DNA of 64,000 nucleotides from Pseudomonas parafulva NBRC 16636 = DSM 17004 (GCF_000730645.1 NZ_BBIU01000007.1:1-64000), one strand, 5' to 3'; shown: positions 8,219-17,226, counted from the first letter of the stretch. The notes: generated by a model from the letters alone, not told the origin. Made by a program: numbers and translations.

Positions 8219-9370
8219 ATGAAAATCGTCATCGCGCCCGACTCGTTCAAGGACAGCCTCGACGCGGCCGGGGTAGCCCGTGCCATTGCCAACGGCCTGC
8301 ACGAAGCGCTGCCCAAGGCCGAATTGATCGAGTGCCCGATGGCCGACGGCGGTGAGGGCACCATGGAGGCCATCCTGGCGGCAAGCGACGGAGAGTTGCG
8401 CCGGCAGACCGTGCGTGGGCCATTGGGGCAAAAGGTGGAGGCAGGGTGGGGCTGGCTGCCGCAGAACCGCACCGCAATCATTGAAATGGCCCAGGCCAGC
8501 GGCCTGCAGTTGGTGCCTACCGGTCAGCGGGATGCCTGCCGCAGCAGCACATGGGGCACCGGCGAGTTGATTGCGGCAGCGCTGGCGGCTGGGGCCAGGC
8601 GTGTGGTGTTGGCGATTGGAGGCAGTGCCACCAACGATGCTGGCAGCGGCATGTTGCGGGCGCTGGGCCTGCGCTTGCTGGACGCCCACGGGCAACCGCT
8701 GGTCGAGGGTGGTTTGGGCTTGGCAGGCCTGGCCAGGGTCGACGCCAGCGACCTCGACCCACGCTTGGCCGAGGTGCAGTTTGAAGTCGCCGCAGACGTC
8801 GACAACCCACTGTGCGGCGCGCACGGTGCATCGGCGATCTTCGGGCCGCAAAAAGGTGCGAGCCCCGAGCAGGTGCAGGCGCTGGACAAGGCGCTCGGCC
8901 ATTTTGCCGACCATTGTGCGCGCCTGCTGGGCCAGGATGTGCGCGACTTCCCGGGGAGTGGCGCTGCAGGCGGCATGGGCTTTGCCGCCAGGGCGTTCAT
9001 GGGCGCGCAATTCCGCCCGGGGGTAGAAGTGGTGGCTGAACTGACGGGGCTGGATGCCTTGGTTCAGGGCGCGGACCTGGTCGTGACGGGCGAAGGCCGT
9101 TTCGACGCCCAGACCCTGCGCGGCAAAACGCCCATGGGCGTGGCGCGGGTCGCCAAGCGCCATGACGTGCCGGTAGTGGTGCTGGCAGGTACGTTGGGGG
9201 AGGGCTATCAGCAGCTCTACGCCCACGGGGTGGACGCTGCGTTTGCGTTGGCTGACGGGCCGATCAGCCTGGATCAGGCCTGTACCGATGCGGCCCGGCT
9301 GTTACGGGCCCGCGCCTGCGATATCGGCCGCCTGTGGCAGTGTGCTCACCAGCGGTCAGTCAGGGCGTAA
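8219..9370 (+). CDS. garK: Glycerate kinase
   Basis: 383 residues of the GarK/GlxK family, phosphorylating D-glycerate with ATP to 2-phosphoglycerate. Recognisable blocks are the MKIVIAPDSFKDSL start, ADGGEGTMEA, GGSATNDAGSGMLRALG, GAAGGMGFAARAF and TGEGRFDAQTLRGKTP. The ATG at 8219 follows GACAGGAGC. The frame is open from 8183 but the upstream codons are not conserved. It completes the sugar-acid module with the upstream regulator and permease. Its last 11 bases overlap the convergent recombinase gene. Confidence 0.93.
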   Translation: MKIVIAPDSFKDSLDAAGVARAIANGLHEALPKAELIECPMADGGEGTMEAILAASDGELRRQTVRGPLGQKVEAGWGWLPQNRTAIIEMAQASGLQLVPTGQRDACRSSTWGTGELIAAALAAGARRVVLAIGGSATNDAGSGMLRALGLRLLDAHGQPLVEGGLGLAGLARVDASDLDPRLAEVQFEVAADVDNPLCGAHGASAIFGPQKGASPEQVQALDKALGHFADHCARLLGQDVRDFPGSGAAGGMGFAARAFMGAQFRPGVEVVAELTGLDALVQGADLVVTGEGRFDAQTLRGKTPMGVARVAKRHDVPVVVLAGTLGEGYQQLYAHGVDAAFALADGPISLDQACTDAARLLRARACDIGRLWQCAHQRSVRA

Positions 9371-10310
9371 GGGCCGGCAGCGGGCTGGCCGGCAGCAGGG
9401 CGAGTTCACCGAAACGCTGCGTGGCGTCGATGTAGCGCAACGCAGACTTGGCATCTTTCCAGCCCACATAGCTCATCAGCGCCTTGAGCTCCCAGCCGTT
9501 GGCCGTGGCCCAAGTGGCGAAACCGCGGCGCAGGGAGTGCCCGGTGTACAACGCCGCCGGCACCCCGGCGCGCTCCAGCATGCGCCGCAACACGCCGACC
9601 AGGCTGTTGCTGTTGAGCGGGGCATCGCCCAGGTTGCCCCAGCGGTCAAGCTTGCGGAACACCGGGCCGTGGGCAATGCCCGCCACCTCCAGCCATTGCA
9701 GGTACGCCGTTACCGGGCACAGGGCCTTGAGGGCAGGGGTGCGGTGCTGCACCCCCAGCGCCTCTCTGTCACCTTTGCTGCGTGGCAGAAACAGGGTGAT
9801 GCCGACACCGGGTTCGGCCTGAATGTGCTCCACCCGCAGCCGCGCCAGTTCATCCCCGCGAAAACCGCGCCAGAAACCCAACAGCAACAGGGCGCTGTCA
9901 CGCCTCGCCCGCCGCAATGTGTGCAAGTCGTGCTGTTCGCGGGCCAGGCGCGCCTCCTGCTCAAAACAGCCCACTGCGGTTTGCAGGTGCTGCAACAGCA
10001 ACGGCGCCGCCTGCCGTGGCGGCGCGGGGTGGAGGGTGCGGATACCGCGCAGCACCTGGCGCACCAGCGGCGCTTTGGTGGGGTCGGGAAAGCCTTGGCT
10101 GATGTGCCACTGGCTAAGCGCTGCCAGGCGCTGGCGCAACGTGCTCACCGCGTGCTGGTTGGCGTGATCGGCCAGGTAGCGGGCAATGCTGTCGGCCGTG
10201 GCCGGCAGGAAGCCGCCCCAGTGGGTTTCGAAGTGGTCGATGGCCGCCTGGTAGCTGCGCCGGGTGTTGTCACGGGTGGCAGCGCGCAGGTAGAGGTCTA
10301 TATCGGTCAT
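9360..10310 (-). CDS. Tyrosine recombinase (phage-integrase family)
   Basis: 316 residues with an N-terminal SAM-like core-binding domain (residues 1-90) and a C-terminal catalytic domain. The likely active-site set is Arg151 (FRGDEL), Lys179 (SKGD), His258 and Arg261 (HSLRRGF), Trp284 (VGWKD) and nucleophile Tyr293 (LRYID). All appear intact. It is shorter than most phage integrases and has no excisionase, attachment-site repeat or cargo beside it. It looks like a chromosomal lone recombinase, possibly a relic or a resident XerC-like enzyme. The stop overlaps garK by 11 bases. Confidence 0.85.
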   Translation of the reverse strand: MTDIDLYLRAATRDNTRRSYQAAIDHFETHWGGFLPATADSIARYLADHANQHAVSTLRQRLAALSQWHISQGFPDPTKAPLVRQVLRGIRTLHPAPPRQAAPLLLQHLQTAVGCFEQEARLAREQHDLHTLRRARRDSALLLLGFWRGFRGDELARLRVEHIQAEPGVGITLFLPRSKGDREALGVQHRTPALKALCPVTAYLQWLEVAGIAHGPVFRKLDRWGNLGDAPLNSNSLVGVLRRMLERAGVPAALYTGHSLRRGFATWATANGWELKALMSYVGWKDAKSALRYIDATQRFGELALLPASPLPALTP

Positions 10311-10388
10311 GGTCCGGGGCCAGCGGGGTGTGCGAGGCCTATACGATACCTACAAAATGCGCGGGTGCGGTAATTGGAGCTGCCGGTA

Positions 10389-12614
10389 TCAGTAAGCGAC
10401 TTTCTCTTCCACCTCTTTGAACGGCGCGTACTCGCGTAACTGCGCATCGGACAGCGGGCGGCTGAAGTGATAGCCCTGGGCGATATCGCACCCGGCCAGC
10501 TTCAAACACACCACCTGCTCACGGGTTTCGACCCCCTCGGCCACCACTGCCAAGCCCAACCGCTTGGCCAGAATAATGGTGGACGAGACGATCGGGCTGT
10601 CGTCAGGGCTGTTGGACAGTGAGGCGATCAACGACCGATCGATCTTCAACTTGCTCAACGGCAGCGAGTGCAGGTGGGCAAAGCCTGCGTAGCCGCGGCC
10701 AAAATCGTCCAGGCTGATGCCTAGCCCCGCCAGACGCAGCCGATGCAGGTGCTCAACGCCCGGGCCTTCGGGGTCCAGGATGGTGGTTTCGGTGATTTCC
10801 AGCTCCAGTTGCCCCGGTGCAATGCCATGGCTGTGCAACCCATCGAGCAGGCGGCTGGCGAAGTCCGCCTGGCGCAACTGCAGGGCGGACACATTCACCG
10901 CCAGGCGTGCCTCCCGCCCTTCGGCGGCCCAGCCTGCCAGCGCCTCGCAGGCCAGGCGCAGCACTTCCCAGCCCAGCTCGACAATAAAACCGCTGCGCTC
11001 GGCCAGGCCGATGAACCGGTCTGGGTAGAGCAGGCCGAATTCGGGGTGGTCCCAGCGTACCAGCGCTTCGTAACCCACCACCTGATGGGTATCCAGATGG
11101 ATCTGTGGCTGGTAGTGCAGCACGAACTGGCGCGCCGCCAACCCGCTGCCGAACGCCTGTTCCAGGGTAAACGCCTGAATATCCGCGAGGTTTAGCGACG
11201 GGTCGAAGAACCGGTACTGCGCACGCCCGGCCTGCTTGGCCGAATACATGGCGGCGTCGGCGCTGCGGATCAGGCTGTCGATGTCCTGGCCATCGCGCGG
11301 GCAGATGCTGACGCCAACGCTGGGGCTGGTGTTGACCTCCTGGCCGTCCAGGGCATAGGTGGCCGAGAGCCTGCGCACCAGCTCACCGACCCAGGCGTTG
11401 ATCTGGTCTTCGCTGCGCTCGCCGGCCAGCAACACCACAAATTCATCGCCGCCGAAGCGCGACGCCTCGTCCCCGGGCTCCAGCAAGCGCTGAATACGAC
11501 CGGCAACGGCCTGCAGCAGCAGGTCGCCAATCTTGTGCCCCAATGAGTCGTTGATCGACTTGAAGCGGTCCATGTCGATGAACAGGATCGCCATCAACTG
11601 CCGCCGCCCACGCTGGCGAGTCAGGGCCAGCGCGGCCACTTCGACGAACTGGCGGCGGTTGTGCAGGCCGCTGAGGTGGTCGGTGGCGGCGGCATGGCTG
11701 CTACGCCGGTGTTCGTCCTCCAGGCGGCCGATCAACTGCTGGTTGACCTGCTGGGCATGCTCCAGCGCGCTGAACGCTTCCTGGCGTTTACGTAGCAGGC
11801 GTAGGGTCCAGGCCAGGCTGGCAAGAATCATCAGGGTCATGCCCAGGTTCAGCCAGAACTGCCTGGCGTAGGCCAGCTGCGAAGGGGTGACGATTTCCGC
11901 CTGGGGTTGGCTCACCACCACGCTGAGCCCGCGTTCGGGTAACCGCCTATAGAGGCTTTGGTAGGCGTCGCCCGCGCCGTACTGGGTGAGCAACCCGGCC
12001 CCCGCACCGCGGCCACTCAAGGCTGGCTGCAGCGGGCTTTCGATAGCCGCCACACCGCGGCCATTGATGCGCAGGCGCTCCAACCCGTCATCCTGCACGA
12101 GGCTGACCCGGCCGCCGCTTCCCAGGTCGACAGGGTGCAGCAGTTCTGCCAGGTAGAGGGGCTGCAACTGAAGCAGCAGGACCTTGCCATTGTCGCCCCC
12201 ATCAAGGGGCACCAGGGCCCTCAGGGCTGCGCCTTCATGAGGCAGTACTTGAGCCAGAAATGGCTTGGCACCGTATACCGCCAGTTGCCTTTCCAACTGC
12301 GCGAGCCAAGGCTTGGGCAGCTGGGCGGGGGCGTCGGGCAGGGTAGCCGATAGCAGGCGGCCGTGCCGGTCATAAAGGCCCAGGCGCTTGAATGCAGGGT
12401 CGTCGGCCTGGCCGCGGTCGAGTGCCTGGCGCAGGTTCTGGCCGATGATGCTGGCCAGGTTCAGGTGTTCGGCGGCTTTGGCCGCCAGCGCGTCTTGCCC
12501 GGCCGACGCTTTCTGCGAGACATGCAGCCCCCAGAGGAACGCCAGCGTGGCAGCACACAGCAACAGGATCAGCAGCCGTAGCAGGCTGGCGGAAGAAAGC
12601 GAACGACGAATCAC
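10389..12614 (-). CDS. GGDEF-EAL membrane protein (c-di-GMP turnover)
   Basis: 741 residues from a GTG at 12614. One hydrophobic segment at the N-terminus, a periplasmic sensor region of about 230 residues and a second membrane segment (LGMTLMILASLAWTLRLL) precede a GGDEF domain and an EAL domain. FGGDEFVVL keeps the synthase motif. The inhibitory I-site position reads EPGD, so feedback control is probably lost. The EAL part has EALVRW, DDFGRGYAGF and VAEGVET, all consistent with an active phosphodiesterase. The frame continues upstream to 13826, but that part opposes tenA-like genes and is not protein-like. Confidence in the exact start is moderate. Confidence 0.87.
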   Translation of the reverse strand: MIRRSLSSASLLRLLILLLCAATLAFLWGLHVSQKASAGQDALAAKAAEHLNLASIIGQNLRQALDRGQADDPAFKRLGLYDRHGRLLSATLPDAPAQLPKPWLAQLERQLAVYGAKPFLAQVLPHEGAALRALVPLDGGDNGKVLLLQLQPLYLAELLHPVDLGSGGRVSLVQDDGLERLRINGRGVAAIESPLQPALSGRGAGAGLLTQYGAGDAYQSLYRRLPERGLSVVVSQPQAEIVTPSQLAYARQFWLNLGMTLMILASLAWTLRLLRKRQEAFSALEHAQQVNQQLIGRLEDEHRRSSHAAATDHLSGLHNRRQFVEVAALALTRQRGRRQLMAILFIDMDRFKSINDSLGHKIGDLLLQAVAGRIQRLLEPGDEASRFGGDEFVVLLAGERSEDQINAWVGELVRRLSATYALDGQEVNTSPSVGVSICPRDGQDIDSLIRSADAAMYSAKQAGRAQYRFFDPSLNLADIQAFTLEQAFGSGLAARQFVLHYQPQIHLDTHQVVGYEALVRWDHPEFGLLYPDRFIGLAERSGFIVELGWEVLRLACEALAGWAAEGREARLAVNVSALQLRQADFASRLLDGLHSHGIAPGQLELEITETTILDPEGPGVEHLHRLRLAGLGISLDDFGRGYAGFAHLHSLPLSKLKIDRSLIASLSNSPDDSPIVSSTIILAKRLGLAVVAEGVETREQVVCLKLAGCDIAQGYHFSRPLSDAQLREYAPFKEVEEKVAY

Positions 12615-12776
12615 TTCTGATAGTTCCCGACCCTGGGTGAGGCCACAACAATACGACAGGAAGATGACAGCACGGTGACTGGTGGCAATTAGCCTTTGTT
12701 CTTTTGCCCGGCGCGGCGTGACAGGGGCACAAGCATTGCGGTATAGGTCTGCCATCCCTTGATCGAAGGCACTCTC

Positions 12777-13424
12777 ATGACCGAACGTTTCAACCAGGCC
12801 CTGCGTCGCCAATGCGAGCCAACCTGGTGCGCGGCCACCGGCCACCGTTTCGTGACCCAACTGTGCGACGGCACCCTGCCAGACCGCGTGATGGTCGACT
12901 ACCTGGTACAGGACCACCGTTTTCTCGACAGCTTCCTGACCCTGCTGGGCGCAGCCATCGCCACCGCAGACACCTTCGAGGCGCGCCTGCGCCTTGGGCG
13001 TTTCACCGGCATGATTTCCAGCGATGAGAACACCTACTTCCTGCGGGCCTTCGACGCACTGGCTGTAAGCCCGGCCCAACGCAGCGAGCCGGCGGATACG
13101 GCGCCCACTGCAGGGTTCAAGGCGATCATGCGCGAGGCGGCTGCCACCCGGTCGTATGCTGCAGCGCTGGCAGTGCTCAACGTGGCCGAAGGCCTGTACC
13201 TGGATTGGGCGCTGAAGGCACCGAAGCCGCTGCCGCAGCACTTTGTGCACGCCGAGTGGATCACGTTGCACGACAACCCCGCTTTTCAAGCCTTCGTTGC
13301 CTTTCTCCAGGCGGAGCTTGACCGCGTTGGCCCTGCCGAAGCTGCCCTGGCCACGGACTTCTACCAGCGTACCGTGGCGCTGGAGCTGGCATTCTTCGAC
13401 GCCGTTTACCCGGAGGGCCAATGA
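12777..13424 (+). CDS. TenA-like protein, Cys-less (TenA_E type)
   Basis: 215-residue all-helical TenA/PQQC-superfamily protein with the YLVQDHRFLDSF motif. At the position of the TenA catalytic cysteine the sequence reads NVAEGLYLDWA, with no cysteine. This places it with the TenA_E subgroup, which is linked to salvage of thiamin pyrimidine breakdown products. The second TenA gene overlaps its stop by 4 bases (ATGA), and codA follows. The group looks like a pyrimidine salvage operon. No THI-box is visible upstream. Confidence 0.82.
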   Translation: MTERFNQALRRQCEPTWCAATGHRFVTQLCDGTLPDRVMVDYLVQDHRFLDSFLTLLGAAIATADTFEARLRLGRFTGMISSDENTYFLRAFDALAVSPAQRSEPADTAPTAGFKAIMREAAATRSYAAALAVLNVAEGLYLDWALKAPKPLPQHFVHAEWITLHDNPAFQAFVAFLQAELDRVGPAEAALATDFYQRTVALELAFFDAVYPEGQ

Positions 13425-14083
13425 GCATGGATATCTTCGCGCGCTTGAAAGCGGCCGCCACACCACAGTGGCAGCGTTACGTGGACCACGACTTCGTGCG
13501 CCAGATGGGCGAGGGCACCTTGAGCGAGGCGGCGTTTCGTCATTACCTGGTTCAGGACTACCTGTTCCTGATCCAGTTCGCCCGGGCCTGGGCGCTGGCC
13601 GCCTACAAGAGCCGGCGCCCGGCGGATATCCGCGCAGCCCAGGCCGGGTTGACGGCGATTCTGGACGAAACCGACCTGCACCTGCGCTTGTGCGCCCGGT
13701 GGGGCCTGAGCCAGGCCGATATCGAAGCGGCAGCAGAACACCCGGCCACCGTCGCTTACACCCGCTACGTGCTGGACTGCGGGGCGGCTGGCGACCTGCT
13801 GGAGCTGCACGTGGCACTGGCGCCATGCGTGATCGGCTACGCCGAAATCGGCCAGGCGCTGGCCGAGCAGGTCGGTGACCTCAGCCAACACCCGTATCGC
13901 GAGTGGATCGGCGAATATGCCGGGCCGGCGTATCAGGCGGTGGCCGCAGCGGCACGTAGGCATCTGGACGAACTGGCCACCCGCAGCATGACCGAACAAC
14001 GCTTTGCCGAGCTGGTGGGCACTTTCGCCCAGGCGTCGAACCTGGAGGCGGATTTCTGGCAAATGGGGCTGGACGCAGCCTGA
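13421..14083 (+). CDS. tenA: Aminopyrimidine aminohydrolase TenA (TenA_C type)
   Basis: 220 residues. TenA hydrolyses 4-amino-5-aminomethyl-2-methylpyrimidine to the hydroxymethyl form for thiamin salvage. LVQDYLFLIQFARAW supplies the binding Asp/Tyr. APCVIGYAEIG carries the catalytic cysteine and Tyr, and LEADFWQMGL carries the C-terminal Glu. It is translationally coupled to the Cys-less paralogue upstream (ATGA overlap) and is followed 56 bases later by codA. Together the operon suggests recovery of pyrimidines from degraded thiamin or cytosine. Confidence 0.88.
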   Translation: MSMDIFARLKAAATPQWQRYVDHDFVRQMGEGTLSEAAFRHYLVQDYLFLIQFARAWALAAYKSRRPADIRAAQAGLTAILDETDLHLRLCARWGLSQADIEAAAEHPATVAYTRYVLDCGAAGDLLELHVALAPCVIGYAEIGQALAEQVGDLSQHPYREWIGEYAGPAYQAVAAAARRHLDELATRSMTEQRFAELVGTFAQASNLEADFWQMGLDAA

Positions 14084-14139
14084 GGCCAGGGGCAACCTGC
14101 CCAGCACGCAACCCCAGGTAGTGAACGAGGAGCAACGGC

Positions 14140-15381
14140 ATGAACGTCATCAACGCCCGCCTGCGTGGCAGGCCTGGCCTGTTTCGCATCGAATTGAACG
14201 GTGCCGCCATCGCCGCCATCGTGCCCCAGCCCGACGTTGTCGCGCCTGGGGCTGCCGATGACCTGGACGCGGCCCAGAACCTGGTAGTGCCGCCCTTCGT
14301 CGAGCCGCACATCCACCTGGACGCGACGCTGACGGCGGGGGAGCCGGAGTGGAACATGAGCGGCACTTTGTTCGAGGGGATCGAGCGCTGGGCACAGCGC
14401 AAAGAAACCACTACCCACGACGACATCAAGGCCCGGGCCAAGAAAACCATCGACATGCTGGTGGACCACGGCATCCAGCACGTGCGTACCCACGTGGATG
14501 TCACCGAACCCGGCCTGGTCGCACTCAAGGCCATGGTCGAGGTCCGCGAGGACGTGCGCCACCTGGTAGACCTGCAGATCGTTGCCTTCCCCCAGGAGGG
14601 CATCGAGTCCTACCCCAATGGCCGGGCGCTGATGACCGAGGCGATTGCCATCGGTGCCGACGTGGTGGGCGGCATCCCGCATTTCGAGAACACCCGCGAG
14701 CAAGGCGTGGCCTCGTTGAAGTTCCTGATGGACCTGGCTGAGCGCAGCGGCTGCCTGGTGGATGTGCATTGCGACGAAACCGACGACCCGCAGTCGCGCT
14801 TTCTCGAGGTGTTGGCCGAGGAAGCACGGGTACGGCAGATGGGCCCCCGGGTTACGGCCAGCCATACCGTGGCGATGGGGTCGTACGACAACGCCTACTG
14901 CTCCAAGCTGTTCCGCCTGCTGAAACGCTCGGGCATCAACTTCGTCTCATGCCCCACCGAGAGCATCCACCTGCAAGGCCGCTTCGACAACTACCCCAAG
15001 CGGCGGGGCGTGACCCGTGTCGCGGAAATCGACCGCGCCGGCATGAACGTGTGCTTCGGTCAGGATTCGATCGTCGACCCTTGGTACCCGCTGGGCAACG
15101 GCAACATCCTGCGCATTCTGGAAGCCGGGCTGCACATCTGCCACATGCTGGGGTACGAGGACCTGCAGCGTTGCCTGGACCTGATCACCGAAAACAGCGC
15201 CCGCACCCTCAACCTGGGTGAGCGCTACGGCATCGAAGTGGGCAGGCCGGCCAACCTGTTGCTGCTGTCGGCGCCGGATGACTACGAAATGGTCCGTAGC
15301 CAGGGCCATGCGCTGGTGTCGATACGCCATGGGGAGGTGCTGATGCGCCGCACGCCGGCCCAGGTGCACAGGCGGGGATGA
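14140..15381 (+). CDS. codA: Cytosine deaminase
   Basis: 413-residue amidohydrolase that converts cytosine to uracil and ammonia. Metal ligands match E. coli CodA: His57 and His59 (EPHIHLD), the HCDET histidine and glutamate near residue 208, and the aspartate of GQDSIVDPW near residue 305. SHTVAMGSYDNAY and SCPTESIHLQGRFDNYPKRRG are family hallmarks. A ribosome-binding site (GAGGAG) precedes the ATG. It is last in the TenA-TenA-codA operon. No cytosine permease is adjacent, so the natural substrate may be a pyrimidine released by the TenA enzymes. Confidence 0.93.
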   Translation: MNVINARLRGRPGLFRIELNGAAIAAIVPQPDVVAPGAADDLDAAQNLVVPPFVEPHIHLDATLTAGEPEWNMSGTLFEGIERWAQRKETTTHDDIKARAKKTIDMLVDHGIQHVRTHVDVTEPGLVALKAMVEVREDVRHLVDLQIVAFPQEGIESYPNGRALMTEAIAIGADVVGGIPHFENTREQGVASLKFLMDLAERSGCLVDVHCDETDDPQSRFLEVLAEEARVRQMGPRVTASHTVAMGSYDNAYCSKLFRLLKRSGINFVSCPTESIHLQGRFDNYPKRRGVTRVAEIDRAGMNVCFGQDSIVDPWYPLGNGNILRILEAGLHICHMLGYEDLQRCLDLITENSARTLNLGERYGIEVGRPANLLLLSAPDDYEMVRSQGHALVSIRHGEVLMRRTPAQVHRRG

Positions 15382-15399
15382 GGCCACATAGGGGAGCGT

Positions 15400-16398
15400 T
15401 CAGCTGATGGCTTGGCAGAACTGCTCCAGCACGATATTCCGGCCGCACAGCACCACCGCTACACGCTTGCCTTGGTAGCGTGCGGCGAGCTTGTGCATGC
15501 CGGCCACAGCGACCGCCGCAGCGCCTTCGATGATCCAGCGCTCATGGCGGGCAATGTCGCGCATGGCAGCTTTTATTTCGTCCTCACTGACCAGCACCGT
15601 ATCGCTCAGTAGCGCCTGGCACAGCGGTAGGGTGATGCTGCCGGGCTCCACACCCCCAGCAGTGCCGTCGGACAGCGTAGGCTGCGCGTCGATGTCGATG
15701 ATTTCGCCGGCCTCCAGGGAGCGTTGCAGGGCCGGGTCGTTTTCTGGCCAGCAGCCAACGATGTGCGTACCGGGTTTCAGGGACCGTAAGGCAGTGGCAA
15801 TACCGGCAATCATGCCGCCACCGCCCACGGCAACGAATACGGCATCCAGGTCGGGTGCCTGTTCGAACAGCTCGATGCCGATGGTGCCTTGGCCGGCGAT
15901 GACCTGCAGGTCGTTGTAGGGGGATACGAACACCTTGCCCTGGGCTTGCGCCTGCCTGGCCGCTTCCAGTTCAACGCTGAGCGGGTCTGTCGGCAAACTG
16001 ATGACCTGTGCACCCAGCGCGCGCATGGCCTGCACTTTATAGGCGGAGGCAGACGTGCTGGTGTAAACGGTCACGGGCACTCCGGCCCGCTGGCCGGCCA
16101 ACGCCAGCGCCTGCCCATGGTTGCCAGAAGATGCAGCAATCACACCGCTCTGCCGCCCACCTTCATCCAGCAGGCGGATCTTGTTGCTGGCTCCGCGAAA
16201 CTTGAATGAACCAGTGTGCTGCAAGTGCTCGCACTTGAGCAGCACCTGGCAGCCCGTAATGGTGGACAGGCCAGGGCTGTATTCAAGCGGGGTAATGCTG
16301 ACGGCGGGGCGCAGTGTGCTGTGCGCTTGAGTGATTGATTCGTAGAGTGCATCGAGCACTGAACCATCAATCTGTTTGAGAGAAGCAGTAAGGGGCAT
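15400..16398 (-). CDS. Threonine/serine dehydratase-like PLP enzyme
   Basis: 332 residues of the fold-type II PLP family. GSFKFRGASNK carries the lysine that forms the Schiff base, SSGNHGQALA is the substrate/phosphate loop and GGGGMIAGIA binds the PLP phosphate. There is no C-terminal ACT regulatory domain, so this is a catabolic dehydratase rather than the biosynthetic IlvA. The ATG at 16398 is preferred over a TTG at 16410. A regulator of the DauR type lies just upstream on the same strand. Other PLP activities such as racemase or hydroxyaspartate dehydratase cannot be excluded. Confidence 0.85.
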   Translation of the reverse strand: MPLTASLKQIDGSVLDALYESITQAHSTLRPAVSITPLEYSPGLSTITGCQVLLKCEHLQHTGSFKFRGASNKIRLLDEGGRQSGVIAASSGNHGQALALAGQRAGVPVTVYTSTSASAYKVQAMRALGAQVISLPTDPLSVELEAARQAQAQGKVFVSPYNDLQVIAGQGTIGIELFEQAPDLDAVFVAVGGGGMIAGIATALRSLKPGTHIVGCWPENDPALQRSLEAGEIIDIDAQPTLSDGTAGGVEPGSITLPLCQALLSDTVLVSEDEIKAAMRDIARHERWIIEGAAAVAVAGMHKLAARYQGKRVAVVLCGRNIVLEQFCQAIS

Positions 16399-16416
16399 GA
16401 CAGGTCCCAATCTAAA

Positions 16417-16433
16417 ATGGAATATATGTCCAT
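16417..16433. promoter_or_regulatory. Inverted repeat before the dehydratase gene
   Basis: ATGGA, 7 bases, TCCAT (16417-16433), lying 19 bases before the dehydratase ATG and within an AT-rich stretch. The octamer ATGGAATA recurs in reverse as TATTCCAT at 17207-17214 upstream of the adjacent regulator. This is a candidate operator for that regulator. Confidence 0.45.
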
Positions 16434-16476
16434 AATAGAATTTATGTCTGCGCGCATCAACAGCGGGGATGTCTCG

Positions 16477-17082
16477 TCAGCGTTTGAGGTCTTTCAGGTA
16501 CTTGTACACCGTCGCCCGCCCCATGCTCAGCACATTGGCCACGTAGTCCGCACCGCTGCGCCCCTCGAATGCACCCTCGGCGTGTAGCGCCTGCACCAGT
16601 GTGCGCTTGTCTTTCATCTTCAATGTCTGCAGCGAGAGGCCATTGGCCTGCAGCCATCCATGGAGGAAGGTATTGATGCGTTCCTGCCAATCATTGCGAA
16701 ACAACGCATCGGGTTTGGCCACAACGCGGCTTACCTGGAAGAACGCTTCCAGCGCCGCGTGCGCCTGTTCGAGTACCGACACATTCAGGTTGATGCACAT
16801 CAGGTGTTCGGCAACGCCCGCCTCGTTGCGCAGCACCGTACTGATGGCGCGTACCTTCTGGCCATTCCAGTTGAGCTTCTCGTAAGGCCCCAGGTTGACA
16901 CCCTCCAGCAGGGCGTCCAGCTCGTCATCAATGGCGGAGTCATCCCCCAACTGGCGTTGGGAGAAGTTGTTGGCGATGTACACCACGGTCTGGCTGGCCA
17001 GGTCATGCACGATGACCTCGGCGTGGGGATAAAGCAGCAGCGAGATGCTGTCGGCGATTGCCTTGTAGTTCTGCAGGGTCAT
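16477..17082 (-). CDS. YheO/DauR-type transcriptional regulator (PAS_6 + HTH)
   Basis: 201 residues. The N-terminal YheO-like PAS domain (IADSISLLLYPHAEVIVHDL to about residue 125) is followed by a helix-turn-helix of the HTH_22 type (GRSGADYVANVLSMGRATVYKYLKDLK) at the C-terminus. Related regulators include DauR, which controls D-arginine catabolism. It lies 78 bases upstream of the dehydratase on the same strand, so it probably controls that gene and itself in response to an amino acid. The ligand is unknown. Confidence 0.83.
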   Translation of the reverse strand: MTLQNYKAIADSISLLLYPHAEVIVHDLASQTVVYIANNFSQRQLGDDSAIDDELDALLEGVNLGPYEKLNWNGQKVRAISTVLRNEAGVAEHLMCINLNVSVLEQAHAALEAFFQVSRVVAKPDALFRNDWQERINTFLHGWLQANGLSLQTLKMKDKRTLVQALHAEGAFEGRSGADYVANVLSMGRATVYKYLKDLKR

Positions 17083-17193
17083 GTCGATGAGGCCTTGAGC
17101 GTTGCGTGCATGGTGGCGCCTGCGGGTGAGCGATTCAAGGTACTGCGCGCTGCCAGAGCGACAGGATAGGGACTCAAAAAAGCACTCACATTC

Positions 17194-17220
17194 GATAAGC
17201 CGTGATTATTCCATCTTATC
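17194..17220. promoter_or_regulatory. Inverted repeat upstream of the DauR-type regulator
   Basis: GATAAG (17194-17199) and CTTATC (17215-17220) form an inverted repeat with a 15-base spacer that contains TATTCCAT. It lies about 112 bases before the regulator start and 87 bases before the divergent KfrA-like gene, so it could serve either gene. Confidence 0.35.
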
Positions 17221-17226
17221 CTAGGC

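Noticed and set aside
12615..12776. Thiamin pyrophosphate riboswitch before the TenA operon
   Set aside because: No CTGAGA-type THI-box core was found in the 162-base upstream region.
12615..13826. N-terminal extension of the GGDEF-EAL protein to 1145 residues
   Set aside because: The extra 403 residues are opposite two well-supported TenA-like genes and have an Arg/Pro-rich composition typical of antisense frames in GC-rich DNA. The GTG at 12614 gives a normal membrane-anchored protein.
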